DNA of 64,000 nucleotides, taken from assembly GCA_020627685.1 (NCBI GenBank), contig JAHDGK010000001.1, positions 14,084 through 78,083 on the forward strand. Reading direction: 5' to 3'. The notes beneath the pieces were generated by a model. It was not told where the DNA came from. It saw only the letters and a list, made by a program, of their open reading frames with translations, and did no database searches. How positions within the stretch are numbered: the stretch's first letter is position 1; every line of letters begins with the position of its first letter. The position numbers and the translations under genes are program-made. This DNA comes from Granulosicoccus sp. (GTDB lineage: Bacteria > Pseudomonadota > Gammaproteobacteria > Granulosicoccales > Granulosicoccaceae). Below are positions 53,219-63,821 of this stretch, piece by piece.

Positions 53219-53505
53219 TCAAACCCGCATTGGTTTGAAGCTGTCCGTTTCCAGGGCGAATTTTTCTCTCTAGCAGGCTTCCTTAAACCCTGAACTAGCG
53301 CACAGTAAATATGGCGTAGAAGGAACTATTCGAGCTTGAATGTGGACGTTAGCTTGTTGATTAGGCTACATTACCTGCATCGGGAAAAGAATAAATGCTG
53401 TTCTTAAACCGAACAAGTGTTGCCATTTGGAGAAGTCCACGACTGATTGGGCTTTCAACACGAATAAATCAGATTTCCTTTAAATTTTATAAAGAGACTT
53501 AATCT

Positions 53506-54603
53506 ATGTCACGTCGTCAATTTTTGAAAACTGGTGCAGGCGCTGCAAGCGCCGCTGCTGTAGCGGGCACCGGACTCATCACATCAGCTCCGGCCATATC
53601 TCAGGGCCGTGAGAAGCTGGTTATGGTTACTGCTTGGGGTCGCGGCCTAGCAGGTGTATTTGATGCAGCTCAGCGAGTTGCAGATTCAGTGAATGCCATG
53701 TCTGACGGCACACTGGAAATCGAAGTTAAGGCACAGGGCGAACTCGTCTCAGGCTTGCCGGCAGTATTTGACGCGGTCACCAGTGGACAGGCTGATATGT
53801 ACCACGCAGCTGACTACTACTGGGTCGGACAGCATCCTGCGTTTGCATTCTTCACAGCTGTACCTTTTGGAATGACGCCTATCGAGCTCAACAACTGGTA
53901 CTACCACATGGGTGGACATGAAATGCACCGTGAGCTGGGCGAAGAATTCGGCCTAGTCTCATTCCTCGCGGGTAATACCGGTGCTCAGGCTGGCGGTTGG
54001 TTCCGTAAAGAAATCAACAGCGCTGATGACTTCAAAGGTCTGAAGTTCAGAATGCCTGGTTTAGGTGGTAAGGCGTTGGGTCGCTTAGGTGCATCTGTTC
54101 AAACTCTCCCAGGTTCTGAGGTTTATCAAGCTCTGGCGTCTGGCGCCATTGATGGCACAGAGTGGATTGGACCATGGGCTGATGAAAAAGCAGGTTTCCA
54201 GGAAATCACTAAGATTTTCTACACCTCTGGTTTCCATGAGCCAGGTGCAGGCCTGACTTTGGCAACTAACTCTGATCGTTTCGCAAGCCTGAAGCCTCAT
54301 CACCAAAAGATGATTCAAATCGCTGCCGGTGAAGCAAACAGCTGGAACCTACATCAGTACTTAGCCAACAACTCTCAAGCGCTTGATCGTTTGGTTGCTG
54401 GTGGTGTACAGACACTTGAATTCCCTGATTCGGTTTGGGATGCGTTCGGAAGTGCTTCTCAGGAAATCATGGACGAGAACATGGAAGACGAGTTCTTCGC
54501 GAAGGTTCATGGTTCTGTAATGGAAAGCATGAAGCTGTCTTCACGTTGGGCAGGACTGTCTGACGGTGCATACACACGTCAGCGAGATCGCGTACGCGGA
54601 TAA
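53506..54603 (+). CDS. TRAP transporter substrate-binding protein (DctP/TakP-like) with Tat-type signal
   Basis: MSRRQFLKTGAGAASAAAVAGTG leader; FRKEINSADDFKGLKFRMPGLGGKALGRLGASVQTLPGSEVYQALASGAIDGTEWIGPW. Confidence 0.94.
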   Translation: MSRRQFLKTGAGAASAAAVAGTGLITSAPAISQGREKLVMVTAWGRGLAGVFDAAQRVADSVNAMSDGTLEIEVKAQGELVSGLPAVFDAVTSGQADMYHAADYYWVGQHPAFAFFTAVPFGMTPIELNNWYYHMGGHEMHRELGEEFGLVSFLAGNTGAQAGGWFRKEINSADDFKGLKFRMPGLGGKALGRLGASVQTLPGSEVYQALASGAIDGTEWIGPWADEKAGFQEITKIFYTSGFHEPGAGLTLATNSDRFASLKPHHQKMIQIAAGEANSWNLHQYLANNSQALDRLVAGGVQTLEFPDSVWDAFGSASQEIMDENMEDEFFAKVHGSVMESMKLSSRWAGLSDGAYTRQRDRVRG

Positions 54604-54632
54604 GATGGTCGGAATTATCTGACTGTTCCTTA

Positions 54633-54690
54633 ACTGCAATACGGTAGCCGGTGTGTACGAACCGGCTGCAGTATTGCAGTTTTTTATTTT
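54633..54690 (+). terminator. Strong rho-independent-type stem-loop between the TRAP SBP gene and the small permease gene
   Basis: Perfect ACTGCAATAC (54633-54642) / GTATTGCAGT (54671-54680), inner GCCGGT/ACCGGC pairing, followed by TTTTTTATTTT. Confidence 0.88.
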
Positions 54691-54721
54691 GTAGAACGGA
54701 AACGTTTCCTTGGAGGCACGC

Positions 54722-55912
54722 TTGGCGTCATTTCTATCGATACTTAAAGGCCTCGCTAACGGTCTGCTAGATCTGGTGATGCTGCCATGGACTATTTGGC
54801 AATGGGCGAATATTGAAGTCGTCAAGGAGCGCATGATTGCGCTCACGATGGCTGGAAAGTCCGTTGAGTTCTTATACATGATGCTGAGCCTTGTGCTGGT
54901 GCTGATTGTTGTTAGCCTGTTTAGTCGTCGATTTCTAAAATCAACGGTCTTATCTTTAGAAGCCTTTAATCGCAAGGTTGGTCAGTTTGCTGCTTGGTTT
55001 GTCCTGCTTCTGATGTTTCAGCAGGTATTGATCATCGTGATGGGCCAAGTGTTCAAGGGCAACGAGCTACTTTTCTCACCGTTTGGAATGGCGCTATCCA
55101 ATGCAGAGCTGCAATGGTTGTCAGGTCAGCTTAAGTTTTACAACGCCATACTCATCGCTTTCGCCTCCGCTTATACCTTTATTGAAGGCGGTCACGTACG
55201 AGTTGATCTCGTATACGGAAATCTTGGATTCCGGGCGAAACGATTTATAGATTTCCTAGGCTCCATCATTTTTATGTTGCCTACCACCATTCTGCTTTGG
55301 TGGTTTTCATGGCCATTGGCGATGAATTCTATTTTTGCTCAGCGCCCTATGAATATCTTCTCGACAAAAGCGAGTTGGCGTGGCGTTAAATTAGAGACGT
55401 CGGGTACAGCTGAATTTACCTGGGTGTGGGCTTTCAAAGTACTTATTTTGTTTTTTGCTGCACTGCTGTTTATTCAAGCTCTGGCGTTCATGTTAAGAAA
55501 CTTGTGGGCGTTATTATCCGGTGACGAGTCGATTGAATCTCATCCTCCTGATCCAAATGCGGTAGATCCAGAAGATTCTTCCGAGGCACCAGGCACTGAG
55601 CAGTCAGTCGTTCACTCTTCTCCTGATATCCAACTGGATGCGTCGAATAAATCGGACGCGGATAAAGTTGATGTCAATCTTGCTCAACAGGATTCCCCGC
55701 TTCCCGGCCATGAAATGCACAATTCGGTGATTAATGCACATGATAGGTTTTCATCAGACGCTACCGATAAATCGACGGCACTGCCGGTCCGCGAAGTGAG
55801 TGATAGACAGCGTGCTCGCGTGCAAAATACGATTACACGCCGCAGAGCGCATACCGTTTCCATTAACTCACTGATACCTGCAGGTGTCGGTGATCGCACA
55901 ACTCGAGGATAA
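54722..55912 (+). CDS. TRAP transporter small permease (DctQ-like) with long hydrophilic C-terminal tail
   Basis: Four-TM type protein (VEFLYMMLSLVLVLIVVSLFSRR...FIEGGHVRVDLVYGNLGFRAKRFIDFLGSIIF), then a polar tail of about 130 aa. TTG start behind ggagg; tracked ORF starts at 54710. Confidence 0.85.
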   Translation: MASFLSILKGLANGLLDLVMLPWTIWQWANIEVVKERMIALTMAGKSVEFLYMMLSLVLVLIVVSLFSRRFLKSTVLSLEAFNRKVGQFAAWFVLLLMFQQVLIIVMGQVFKGNELLFSPFGMALSNAELQWLSGQLKFYNAILIAFASAYTFIEGGHVRVDLVYGNLGFRAKRFIDFLGSIIFMLPTTILLWWFSWPLAMNSIFAQRPMNIFSTKASWRGVKLETSGTAEFTWVWAFKVLILFFAALLFIQALAFMLRNLWALLSGDESIESHPPDPNAVDPEDSSEAPGTEQSVVHSSPDIQLDASNKSDADKVDVNLAQQDSPLPGHEMHNSVINAHDRFSSDATDKSTALPVREVSDRQRARVQNTITRRRAHTVSINSLIPAGVGDRTTRG

Positions 55913-55916
55913 GCGC

Positions 55917-58019
55917 ATGTTCTTCGGGCTGAATGGTATTGAAATCTCTCTGATCATCACGTTTACGTGTTTGTTCATTGGTATCTTGTCGGGTTTTCCA
56001 GTGGCTTTTGCCATTGCGGGTTCCGCGATAGTCAGTTTTGGCATTATTGCTGTCATGAGTCACGCCGGGCTTCTCTACACATTAGTAGAGCGTTCGGACG
56101 CAACTGAAATTGTCCCTGTATTGCCGCGAGGCTGGGATGGAGCGTTCCTCTCTACGCTATCAACATGGTCAGGCGGTGTTTTCTCCAGAGCCTTTGGCGG
56201 CAACGTGGAAACTCTGTTGGCTGTTCCTCTCTTCGTGTTAATGGGTATAGCGCTTGAGCGTTCCCGTATTGCTGAGGACTTGCTGACAACCATGGCAAGA
56301 ACTTTCGGTACGTTACCGGGCGGACTCGCTATATCTGTTGTTCTTGTGGGTACCTTACTCGCTGCCAGTACCGGTGTAGTGGGTGCAACCGTCGTTACTA
56401 TGGGGCTTATCGCTTTGCCCACCATGCTACGCGCCGGGTATTCCAAGTCTCTGGCAACGGGTGTCATTGCAACCTCGGGAACTCTGGGCCAGATCATTCC
56501 TCCTTCTATCGTAATAGTTTTGCTAGGCTCTATCGTCGGGGATATGTACTCCATAGGACAAGAGAACCGGGCAAAGGAGATGGGTCAGACGGTCATGGAG
56601 ATGCTGGGTGAGCCAGCGGTGCTCTCCACCGGTACATTGTTTAAGGCAGCGTTTATTCCCGGTGTTGTGCTTGCCATGCTTTACGCGTTGTATGCATTCG
56701 GTTACGCCCTGTTCCGACCGAACTCTGCACCGCCTATTAAATTAGCTGACGCTGATCCCAATAAGTTTGATGTTGCCAAGCACTATGGTCATAGAACCGG
56801 CCTCATTCTTTTTCTTGTCTTGGGACCCATCATCGCCTTAATTACCGCGTGGATCGTGCTAACGCAGTTTGGCATTGTGACTGCTCAAGAAGGGGCAGGG
56901 GATACCGGTCTACTGTCGCACGGGACTATGTTTGTTGCGACGGCCGGTTTGTTTGTCCTGATACTTTCCTTGGTGCTTCAACCGCAGTATCTGAAGTTGC
57001 CTTTATTCATTGGAATAGTAGGCGTTATTAGTTATGTGCTGGTCGATGTTCTGGTGCTGGACGTAGAGGCCTCTTCCGGTAGTCGATTTATCGCCTATGC
57101 GATTCCCGTCATTTTGCTACTGATCGGTGCGAGGACTGCTCTGGCTCGCTTGAGTGAAATTGATGTACTCAGGGTTGTAGCACCTCCTGTCATTTTGATC
57201 GTGTCAGTGCTTGGATCAATTTTAGGTGGCGTTACAAGTCCTACTCCGGCTGCGTCACTGGGTGCGGCAGGTGCCATTATGCTCGCGGCTGCCAGGCTTT
57301 CTTCAGGTGAGAGAAGTGCGACCCGCATAATTTTGTGGGCATCCTTCGCTGTCGTCATCATGTTGCTAATGCGTGGCAACTTTGACCTACGAATGACGCT
57401 TGATGAAATTAGTTTTGAAAATCAGGTGGCCGTCTGGATCACCATCGTTGCATACCATGTCGCGGTTTTTGGCTTGTTGTATAGCTGTATCGTGTTGATA
57501 CGCAAGAAAGTCATGTCGCCGGTTGTACGTGAAACAACGAAAGTGACCAGCATGGTTTTTATGATTCTTATTGCTTCGTTGTTCCTAAGCTTGTCTATTC
57601 GAGCTTACGGTGGTGAACACTACATACAAGAAGTTCTGAGAAGTATCGAAGATCCAAGAAAGCTACTACTCGTTGTGATGCTGGTGTTGTTTGTTTTAGG
57701 GTTTGTTCTCGACTTTATAGAAATTATCTTTATCGTTATTCCTATTGTCGGACCGGTCATTTATGCAGCAGATCCTGCCCTTATGCCACCAGAATGGATA
57801 ACCATTTTGATTGCTGTAAATCTGCAAACCTCATTCATAACGCCGCCATTCGGTTTTGCTTTATTTTATTTAAGAGGCGTCGCCCCGCCGAATGTAACGA
57901 CGGGTGATATCTACAGAGGCATATGGCCGTTTGTATTTATCCAGGTTGTTGGTCTTATTATCTTGTGGAATTTCCCTGTGATAACGACCTTCCTACCTGA
58001 CATACTCCCTGCTAATTAG
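55917..58019 (+). CDS. TRAP transporter large permease (DctM-like), extended form
   Basis: FLIGILSGFPVAFAIAGSAIVSFGII; LFVLMGIALERSRIAEDLL; SGTLGQIIPPSIVIVLLG; C-terminal VLGFVLDFIEIIFIVIPIVGPVI...QTSFITPPFGFALFYLRGVAP. Start at ATG 55917. Confidence 0.93.
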   Translation: MFFGLNGIEISLIITFTCLFIGILSGFPVAFAIAGSAIVSFGIIAVMSHAGLLYTLVERSDATEIVPVLPRGWDGAFLSTLSTWSGGVFSRAFGGNVETLLAVPLFVLMGIALERSRIAEDLLTTMARTFGTLPGGLAISVVLVGTLLAASTGVVGATVVTMGLIALPTMLRAGYSKSLATGVIATSGTLGQIIPPSIVIVLLGSIVGDMYSIGQENRAKEMGQTVMEMLGEPAVLSTGTLFKAAFIPGVVLAMLYALYAFGYALFRPNSAPPIKLADADPNKFDVAKHYGHRTGLILFLVLGPIIALITAWIVLTQFGIVTAQEGAGDTGLLSHGTMFVATAGLFVLILSLVLQPQYLKLPLFIGIVGVISYVLVDVLVLDVEASSGSRFIAYAIPVILLLIGARTALARLSEIDVLRVVAPPVILIVSVLGSILGGVTSPTPAASLGAAGAIMLAAARLSSGERSATRIILWASFAVVIMLLMRGNFDLRMTLDEISFENQVAVWITIVAYHVAVFGLLYSCIVLIRKKVMSPVVRETTKVTSMVFMILIASLFLSLSIRAYGGEHYIQEVLRSIEDPRKLLLVVMLVLFVLGFVLDFIEIIFIVIPIVGPVIYAADPALMPPEWITILIAVNLQTSFITPPFGFALFYLRGVAPPNVTTGDIYRGIWPFVFIQVVGLIILWNFPVITTFLPDILPAN

Positions 58020-58030
58020 CAGCTTGAAAA

Positions 58031-58065
58031 GGGCTAAGTGAAATACCTTAGCCCGTTTTCTTTTT
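58031..58065. terminator. Probable bidirectional terminator between converging TRAP large permease and small ORF
   Basis: GGGCTAAG (58031-58038) / CTTAGCCC (58047-58054), then GTTTTCTTTTT on + and TTTTC on -. Confidence 0.8.
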
Positions 58066-58293
58066 AAGTCTTTCATTGGCAACGCGATTGGCAACACGGC
58101 GATCCGGTTGAGGTTCGCCTGATGCGGTGAGTCTTACTTTTGAGCGTCTATCTCCGAGCAAATCTTTATAGGCGCGTCGTTCAAGGCTTGAACGATGGCG
58201 CGATAGCCGGCTAGGCGTTAGCTTGTATACATCGTTTTCACTGTGATTAATGGAATCATCGTCGCGCCTTCTATTTTCGTTATGCTCGCTCAT
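58048..58293 (-). CDS. Small highly charged uncharacterised protein
   Basis: 81 aa, MSEHNENRRRDDDSINHSENDVYKLTPSRLSRHRSSLERRAYKDLLGDRRSKVRL...; stop codon sits in the terminator; immediately downstream of the hybrid kinase gene on the same strand. Confidence 0.6.
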   Translation of the reverse strand: MSEHNENRRRDDDSINHSENDVYKLTPSRLSRHRSSLERRAYKDLLGDRRSKVRLTASGEPQPDRRVANRVANERLKKKTG

Positions 58294-58332
58294 GGTTGTC
58301 TCTGCAAAGTTCTTATATTTTTAATTTGTTCT

Positions 58333-60636
58333 CTACGCGGCTGCTTCAACATCATCAGAATCATTGTCACTGCTAAGTTCTGCGATTTGCTTTGACAGCC
58401 AAAAGGCAATCTTTTCTTCAAGTACATGTTCTTCAAATGGTTTGGATAAGTAGTCATCCATGCCGGCAGCAAGACACTTGTCCGCATCTCCAATCATGGC
58501 ATTGGCCGTTAAAGCGATGATTGGAAGTCTGGGTTGTGAATTTTCAATTTCGCGCTCACGGATCGCTTTCGTTGCCTCATAACCATCCAGTACAGGCATC
58601 TGGCAGTCCATAAGTATCAAGTCGAAATGCTGCTTTGCGAGTATGTCCAGGCCTTCTTGACCATTGTCTGCCACATCGGCGTTAAACCCAATTTTGGCTA
58701 ACATCCCTAGTGCGACTTCCTGATTGACAGCATTGTCTTCCACAACAAGAACGTTCAGTTGTGCATAGGCATTTAGGCGAGCGGTTTGTTGCTTGTCCTC
58801 AACTGAATGGTCTTCACTGCAGCCCGCTATTGCTTCATCAAGTATGTGGCCCAGCTCAGAACGTTTAACCGGTTTGGTGATTGATGCTGCAATACGTGGG
58901 TTTTTGTGCGGGTAGAGCTCTGCGACTTGCTCGGTTACGTATGCCATTGGCACTAACTTGATATCGTCGAACAATGGATCAGCTTCTACACATCGAGCGA
59001 ATATCTCGCCCGGCATGTCACTTAATCTGGCGCTGAATAAAATTAGATCAGGTCCGCTGCTTTCTACCATGGTTGAACGCAGTGACTCAAGAGCAGCTTT
59101 GCCCGAGTCAACAACGACGACATCTAATGAAAGTTCGGAGAGAAGATTAGAGATCAGGGTAGAGCTGGCTTTGTTACTCTCAATTAGCAATACCTTTTGT
59201 GCATTGACTGCTTGTAGCTGGGCTTTCTCAGTAAGAGTGCTGCCAGCCATCGGCAGGGTAATTTCAAACCAGAAGTCGCTGCCTTCTCCCAATACTGATT
59301 TAACGCCTATTTCACCGCCCATGCCTTCAATGAGCTTGCGGCTAATGGCTAAGCCGAGCCCGGTGCCCCCATACTTACGGGTTGTAGAGCCATCGGCTTG
59401 TGCAAAAGATTGGAAAACGGTTTCCAGAGCAGATTCTTGAATACCGACCCCGGTATCAGAAATGGTGAATAGTAGTTTAGAGCTTTCACCCTGACGGCTA
59501 ATTTCATTAACGCTGATTTTCACCTCGCCTTCGCTGGTGAACTTAACGGCATTGCCCATTAAATTGGTAATAACTTGCCTTAGCCTTGTCGGGTCGCCAG
59601 TAACGTGTTGTTGAAGGCTCCCTTGGATATCGCATAGAAGTTCCAAGTTTTTACTATTTGCTTGCTCTGTCAGTGCAAGTGCACAACCTTCAACGAGTTC
59701 CTCTAAATCGAAATCTATTGATTCGAACTCAAGCTTGCCAGCCTCTACTTTTGAGAAATCCAGAATGTCGTTAATCAGAGTTAACAAGGAACGCCCTGAG
59801 GTCGTTGCTATCTTTACTTGCTCAGATTGTTCCGGGTCAAGTTTTGTGCCTTTGAGTAGTGAGAGCATGCCCAGCACGCCGTTCATCGGTGTTCGGAGTT
59901 CGTGCGACATGTTGGCTAGGAATTCAGACTTCGCCCGGGAGGCTTCCTCTAATTCCAATTCTTTTTGTTTACGTAATTCGAGAATAGTGCCTAATTCGTT
60001 GGCAGAGTTGCCCAGGTCGGTTAACTCTCTGGCTGCAACAATATTTAAATTTCCGGCATCCTTGTTTGTCTTTAATACGAGCAGGTGATCATGAATTTTC
60101 TTGATAGGAGCAACAACGAGACCGTTGATCAAACTAACCACTATAAAGGCTTGTATAAGCGACATGGTTGCAGCGTATAGGTATATCTTTGCTGCATAGG
60201 CTCGAATCTCTTCCTGCTGCTTTTTGACGTTCCACTTCAGATCAATACGTCCGATGGATTCTCCGTCAAGCATGACATCATGTGAAAAATCGAGGCACCA
60301 TGCTTCATCGATGTTCTCGTTTTTTAGCCATTGCGTTAGCGTTATGCCACGCTTGTTGTAAATAGTTACCGCTTCTATTTCGGGTGTTTTGTCGACAACT
60401 CTGCGTATGTTGTTATCCAAGCCTCTGCGATCCTCCAATAATATTGGCTGCAAAGACAGTTGAGATAGGGTAGCTATTAGAGTTTGGGTTTCGTCATGAA
60501 TCTTCCGGCCAAAGTCTTTAGTTTCCTGGTAGCGGACAAATTCAGCTGCGCAGAGACCGACCGTAAGAATGGTGCAGCCCATGACCAGAATGATCTGTTG
60601 GCGCAATGGCCAATTCTTAAAGAATTTGGCGAACAC
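58333..60636 (-). CDS. Hybrid sensor histidine kinase (HAMP-HisKA-HATPase-REC-REC; BarA-like)
   Basis: [54 protein letters not shown]-terminal [26 protein letters not shown]...[22 protein letters not shown]. Confidence 0.94.
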   Translation of the reverse strand: MFAKFFKNWPLRQQIILVMGCTILTVGLCAAEFVRYQETKDFGRKIHDETQTLIATLSQLSLQPILLEDRRGLDNNIRRVVDKTPEIEAVTIYNKRGITLTQWLKNENIDEAWCLDFSHDVMLDGESIGRIDLKWNVKKQQEEIRAYAAKIYLYAATMSLIQAFIVVSLINGLVVAPIKKIHDHLLVLKTNKDAGNLNIVAARELTDLGNSANELGTILELRKQKELELEEASRAKSEFLANMSHELRTPMNGVLGMLSLLKGTKLDPEQSEQVKIATTSGRSLLTLINDILDFSKVEAGKLEFESIDFDLEELVEGCALALTEQANSKNLELLCDIQGSLQQHVTGDPTRLRQVITNLMGNAVKFTSEGEVKISVNEISRQGESSKLLFTISDTGVGIQESALETVFQSFAQADGSTTRKYGGTGLGLAISRKLIEGMGGEIGVKSVLGEGSDFWFEITLPMAGSTLTEKAQLQAVNAQKVLLIESNKASSTLISNLLSELSLDVVVVDSGKAALESLRSTMVESSGPDLILFSARLSDMPGEIFARCVEADPLFDDIKLVPMAYVTEQVAELYPHKNPRIAASITKPVKRSELGHILDEAIAGCSEDHSVEDKQQTARLNAYAQLNVLVVEDNAVNQEVALGMLAKIGFNADVADNGQEGLDILAKQHFDLILMDCQMPVLDGYEATKAIREREIENSQPRLPIIALTANAMIGDADKCLAAGMDDYLSKPFEEHVLEEKIAFWLSKQIAELSSDNDSDDVEAAA

Positions 60637-61093
60637 GGTTACGCTATCTCTCCAAAGATCTCAACACTGCTGTTTGAAAGATACATGGGCGCTGCTCGCG
60701 TTGATGTGCGTCGTATAAATCGCATTAACTAAAAGTAAAGGTATCCAATGCCCGCTTAGTGTGAAATTCCACAAAATGCCTGAAGGACTTATCGGCATGT
60801 AGAGAATCATCCTAAGAAGGACTGGATAACCACAATCTGAAACGGCACAAGCTCACATATCTGTAGGTTATTGCTGTCTATGTGCCTTTGAATTGTGATG
60901 GAGTGAATAGATTGAAAGTAACGTGTGCACTGGATCGCAAGATTACTGTCCTGCGGCTGCCTGAATACATTGGGAGCTTGTATTAAAGAAACGGTTAAGC
61001 AGCCGCTATCACCGCTAGAGGGGGCTTTCTAGTCCTGTATCTGCCGCGCGTTGAGCGATATGGCAGTTTGAGTGTATTAGAGGTTTTAGGATA

Positions 61094-63787
61094 GTGGATT
61101 CAACTAAAGACCTGACAAGAATTCAGTCGACTGATTTGCCGGACAATGCTTTGAAGAAACGTAAGGTTCAGCTTGGGTTTAAGATCGGGCTTGTCTTCGC
61201 ATTGTTGCTTGCTTCATTCTTCGGATTGGCGGCGATCAAATACAATACCGCGCCATGGGATATCTATTGGTTCAGTAATCCAAGTCTGTACAACAGTCTC
61301 ACCAATTTAATGGTGGCGCTACGTATGGAGATGATGTCGCTGACCTTTGTTGCGGTTTGCTGTGTTTTCATTATTCTCGGTCGAGATTCTCTTGTACGCG
61401 ACAAAGAACCAGGTGAGCAACATCAGGATTTTTACGCAGATGGAAATTCTACTTTCCCCATCGTTAGTCAAATCGATCAGATTAAGGGCGAACTTAACAC
61501 GAGCTCAGAGAATCATTCTGAAAGTCCGGCGGCTGATAGTCGGGATAAAGCTGCTCCAGGTGAAACGGCGTCACGTAGAGATTCAATTGATCCGCAATTA
61601 AAGATTGCGACAGACCAGCTGGACCTTGTTCGTCGAGAGTTAGCGGATTGTAAAGAGCAGCTTAAACACGCAAGTATTGCGAAATCAGAATTTATGGCGA
61701 ACATGAGTCATGAATTACTGACGCCAATGAACGGCATAGTGGGCATGACTGATTTGCTTCTGGCAGGTGAATTGCCGGACAAAGAAAAGCGGTTTGTGAA
61801 TTCTATTGTTGGATCTTCAAATGCGTTGTTAGGAATTATCAACGATCTTCTGGATTTTTCCAAAATAGAGTCCGGGATGTTGAAACTTGAACACGTCCGG
61901 TTTTCAGTTCGCGATTGCGTCGAAGACGTTTGTTCATCGTTGGCAGCGTCGGCTCATAAGAAGAATATCGAACTGATGTGCTACGTGGATGAAAATGTAC
62001 CTGAAAGGATGGATGGTGATCCTAATAGGATCCGGCAAATTCTTAACAATCTAATTACCAATGCTATTGCATTTACAGATAAGGGTGAAGTTGTAGTGCG
62101 GCTGACACAATCAGACGCCGGTGAAGGACAATCCTCTTATCAATGTGATGTGCAAGATACCGGTGCTGGTATATCACCTGAAATGCAAGCTCAATTGTTT
62201 AGCGCTTTTACCCAGGAAGACACCTCAGTGACTCGTGGTCATGGCGGAATCGGTATGGGACTCGCTATCACCAAAGAGCTGGTCTCAATGATGGGTGGTG
62301 AAATCACTTTCCGCAGTCGTTTAGGTGGCGGGACACGGTTCAGTTTTACGATGGACCTAGAAAACGTTGATGCAGAAGAGGTGCCTACAGCACGTCGTAG
62401 AACCTTAGCCGGTGCACATGTACTGGTCGTTGATGATAACGATACAAACAGAACCATCCTGTTTCATCAGCTGACAAGTTGGGGGATGATTGTAGAAACT
62501 GCGGAAAGCGGGCAGGTTGCGCTTACGACTTTGCGTGAATCCTATGAGAACAATCAACGTTTTGACACGGTTGTATTGGATCTGCATATGCCGGGTATGG
62601 ATGGTCTTGAGCTTGCCAGACTTATTCAAGCAGATCCCAATCTGAAAGATATCAAAGCGTTGTTATTAACGTCTGCTTCGCTTCCACTGGAAGCTGCAGA
62701 GTTGCGTAAGCTGGGTATCTACAAATATGTCAGTAAACCCGTTAGGCAATCGGTTCTGCATGATTCGCTTGCCTCATTAATGCCCAATCAAAAGGCTATG
62801 CCTGCTGAAACACTGATCAATAATCCCAAACCTAAAAACGCCAGGGTGCTGTTGGTCGAAGACAATATGGTTAATCGAGATGTCGCTGTTGGGATGCTGG
62901 AACACTTGGGATGTCACGTTACGCTTGCCGAAGACGGTAGTGCAGCCGTTGAGATGGGTGAGTCTGAGAAATACGATATAGTCCTTATGGACTGTCAAAT
63001 GCCTTTGATGGACGGCTATGAGGCTACCCGCCTTATCAAAACCGATGGCGCACTGAATGCGCCGACACCGGTCGTTGCACTTACGGCAAATGCAACGTCT
63101 GGTGATCGCGAAAAATGTCTCTCTGCCGGCATGGATGACTATGTCAGTAAGCCCGTACGTACCCGCATGCTGTCGCATATGCTGGATAAATGGGTTGCTC
63201 ATCCTATCAATAAGCTTGATCCCAAGGTGCTGGATCAGGATCCTCCCATGCTGTTTACTGGCGTACGTGATTCTGATCTTCGATATGAAGAGGGTCTTGC
63301 AGCTGGGGCTGTCCCTATTTTACCTGAGGAACATTTGCACCCTGTGTCAGCGCAGTCGGAGATCAGTGCTCCCAAAGCACCAGTAGGACGCGTTAAGCCG
63401 ACTCAAGAAAAAGACACTGAGTCCGCACCAATCGCATCACACATCAATGTGGAGGCTATCGAGACGATCAGGGCTATGCAGCGCCCGGGTAAAGATGATC
63501 TTTTGTCTAAGGTTGTCGGTGTGTTCTTTAGCAAAACACCGGAAGTCATTGAGCAAATGCAGCTAGCCGCAAATGAAGGCGATACAGAGACTGCTTTCGC
63601 GGCAGCTCATAGCCTGAGTTCAAGCAGTGCCTACCTGGGAGCTGAGCGGATGTCCGAACTTTGTCATCAGATTCAATCGGTGGCTGAAGCGAAGGACGTA
63701 GACGATCTGAAAGAATTGGTCTCATCGTTAAAAGATGAGTATGGCAGGGTAGCCGATCAGTTGAACGAATTTGTGAAAGCGGCCTGA
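61094..63787 (+). CDS. Hybrid sensor histidine kinase (TM-HisKA-HATPase-REC-REC-HPt)
   Basis: [48 protein letters not shown]; RECs [18 protein letters not shown] and [22 protein letters not shown]; HPt [30 protein letters not shown] start. Confidence 0.94.
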   Translation: MDSTKDLTRIQSTDLPDNALKKRKVQLGFKIGLVFALLLASFFGLAAIKYNTAPWDIYWFSNPSLYNSLTNLMVALRMEMMSLTFVAVCCVFIILGRDSLVRDKEPGEQHQDFYADGNSTFPIVSQIDQIKGELNTSSENHSESPAADSRDKAAPGETASRRDSIDPQLKIATDQLDLVRRELADCKEQLKHASIAKSEFMANMSHELLTPMNGIVGMTDLLLAGELPDKEKRFVNSIVGSSNALLGIINDLLDFSKIESGMLKLEHVRFSVRDCVEDVCSSLAASAHKKNIELMCYVDENVPERMDGDPNRIRQILNNLITNAIAFTDKGEVVVRLTQSDAGEGQSSYQCDVQDTGAGISPEMQAQLFSAFTQEDTSVTRGHGGIGMGLAITKELVSMMGGEITFRSRLGGGTRFSFTMDLENVDAEEVPTARRRTLAGAHVLVVDDNDTNRTILFHQLTSWGMIVETAESGQVALTTLRESYENNQRFDTVVLDLHMPGMDGLELARLIQADPNLKDIKALLLTSASLPLEAAELRKLGIYKYVSKPVRQSVLHDSLASLMPNQKAMPAETLINNPKPKNARVLLVEDNMVNRDVAVGMLEHLGCHVTLAEDGSAAVEMGESEKYDIVLMDCQMPLMDGYEATRLIKTDGALNAPTPVVALTANATSGDREKCLSAGMDDYVSKPVRTRMLSHMLDKWVAHPINKLDPKVLDQDPPMLFTGVRDSDLRYEEGLAAGAVPILPEEHLHPVSAQSEISAPKAPVGRVKPTQEKDTESAPIASHINVEAIETIRAMQRPGKDDLLSKVVGVFFSKTPEVIEQMQLAANEGDTETAFAAAHSLSSSSAYLGAERMSELCHQIQSVAEAKDVDDLKELVSSLKDEYGRVADQLNEFVKAA

Positions 63788-63804
63788 GCAACATTCTCAG
63801 GCCG
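63780..63804. terminator. Stem-loop between converging genes, overlapping the hybrid kinase stop codon
   Basis: Perfect 9-bp CGGCCTGAG / CTCAGGCCG with a 7-nt loop; no clear T-tract, so termination is uncertain. Confidence 0.5.
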
Positions 63805-63821
63805 TACGCATCTGGAGAATT

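Noticed and set aside
56075-56554. 159-aa minus-strand ORF inside the TRAP large permease
   Set aside because: Shadow ORF opposite a membrane protein gene with correct TRAP motifs.
58958-59440. 160-aa plus-strand ORF inside the hybrid kinase
   Set aside because: Antisense to a canonical histidine kinase region.
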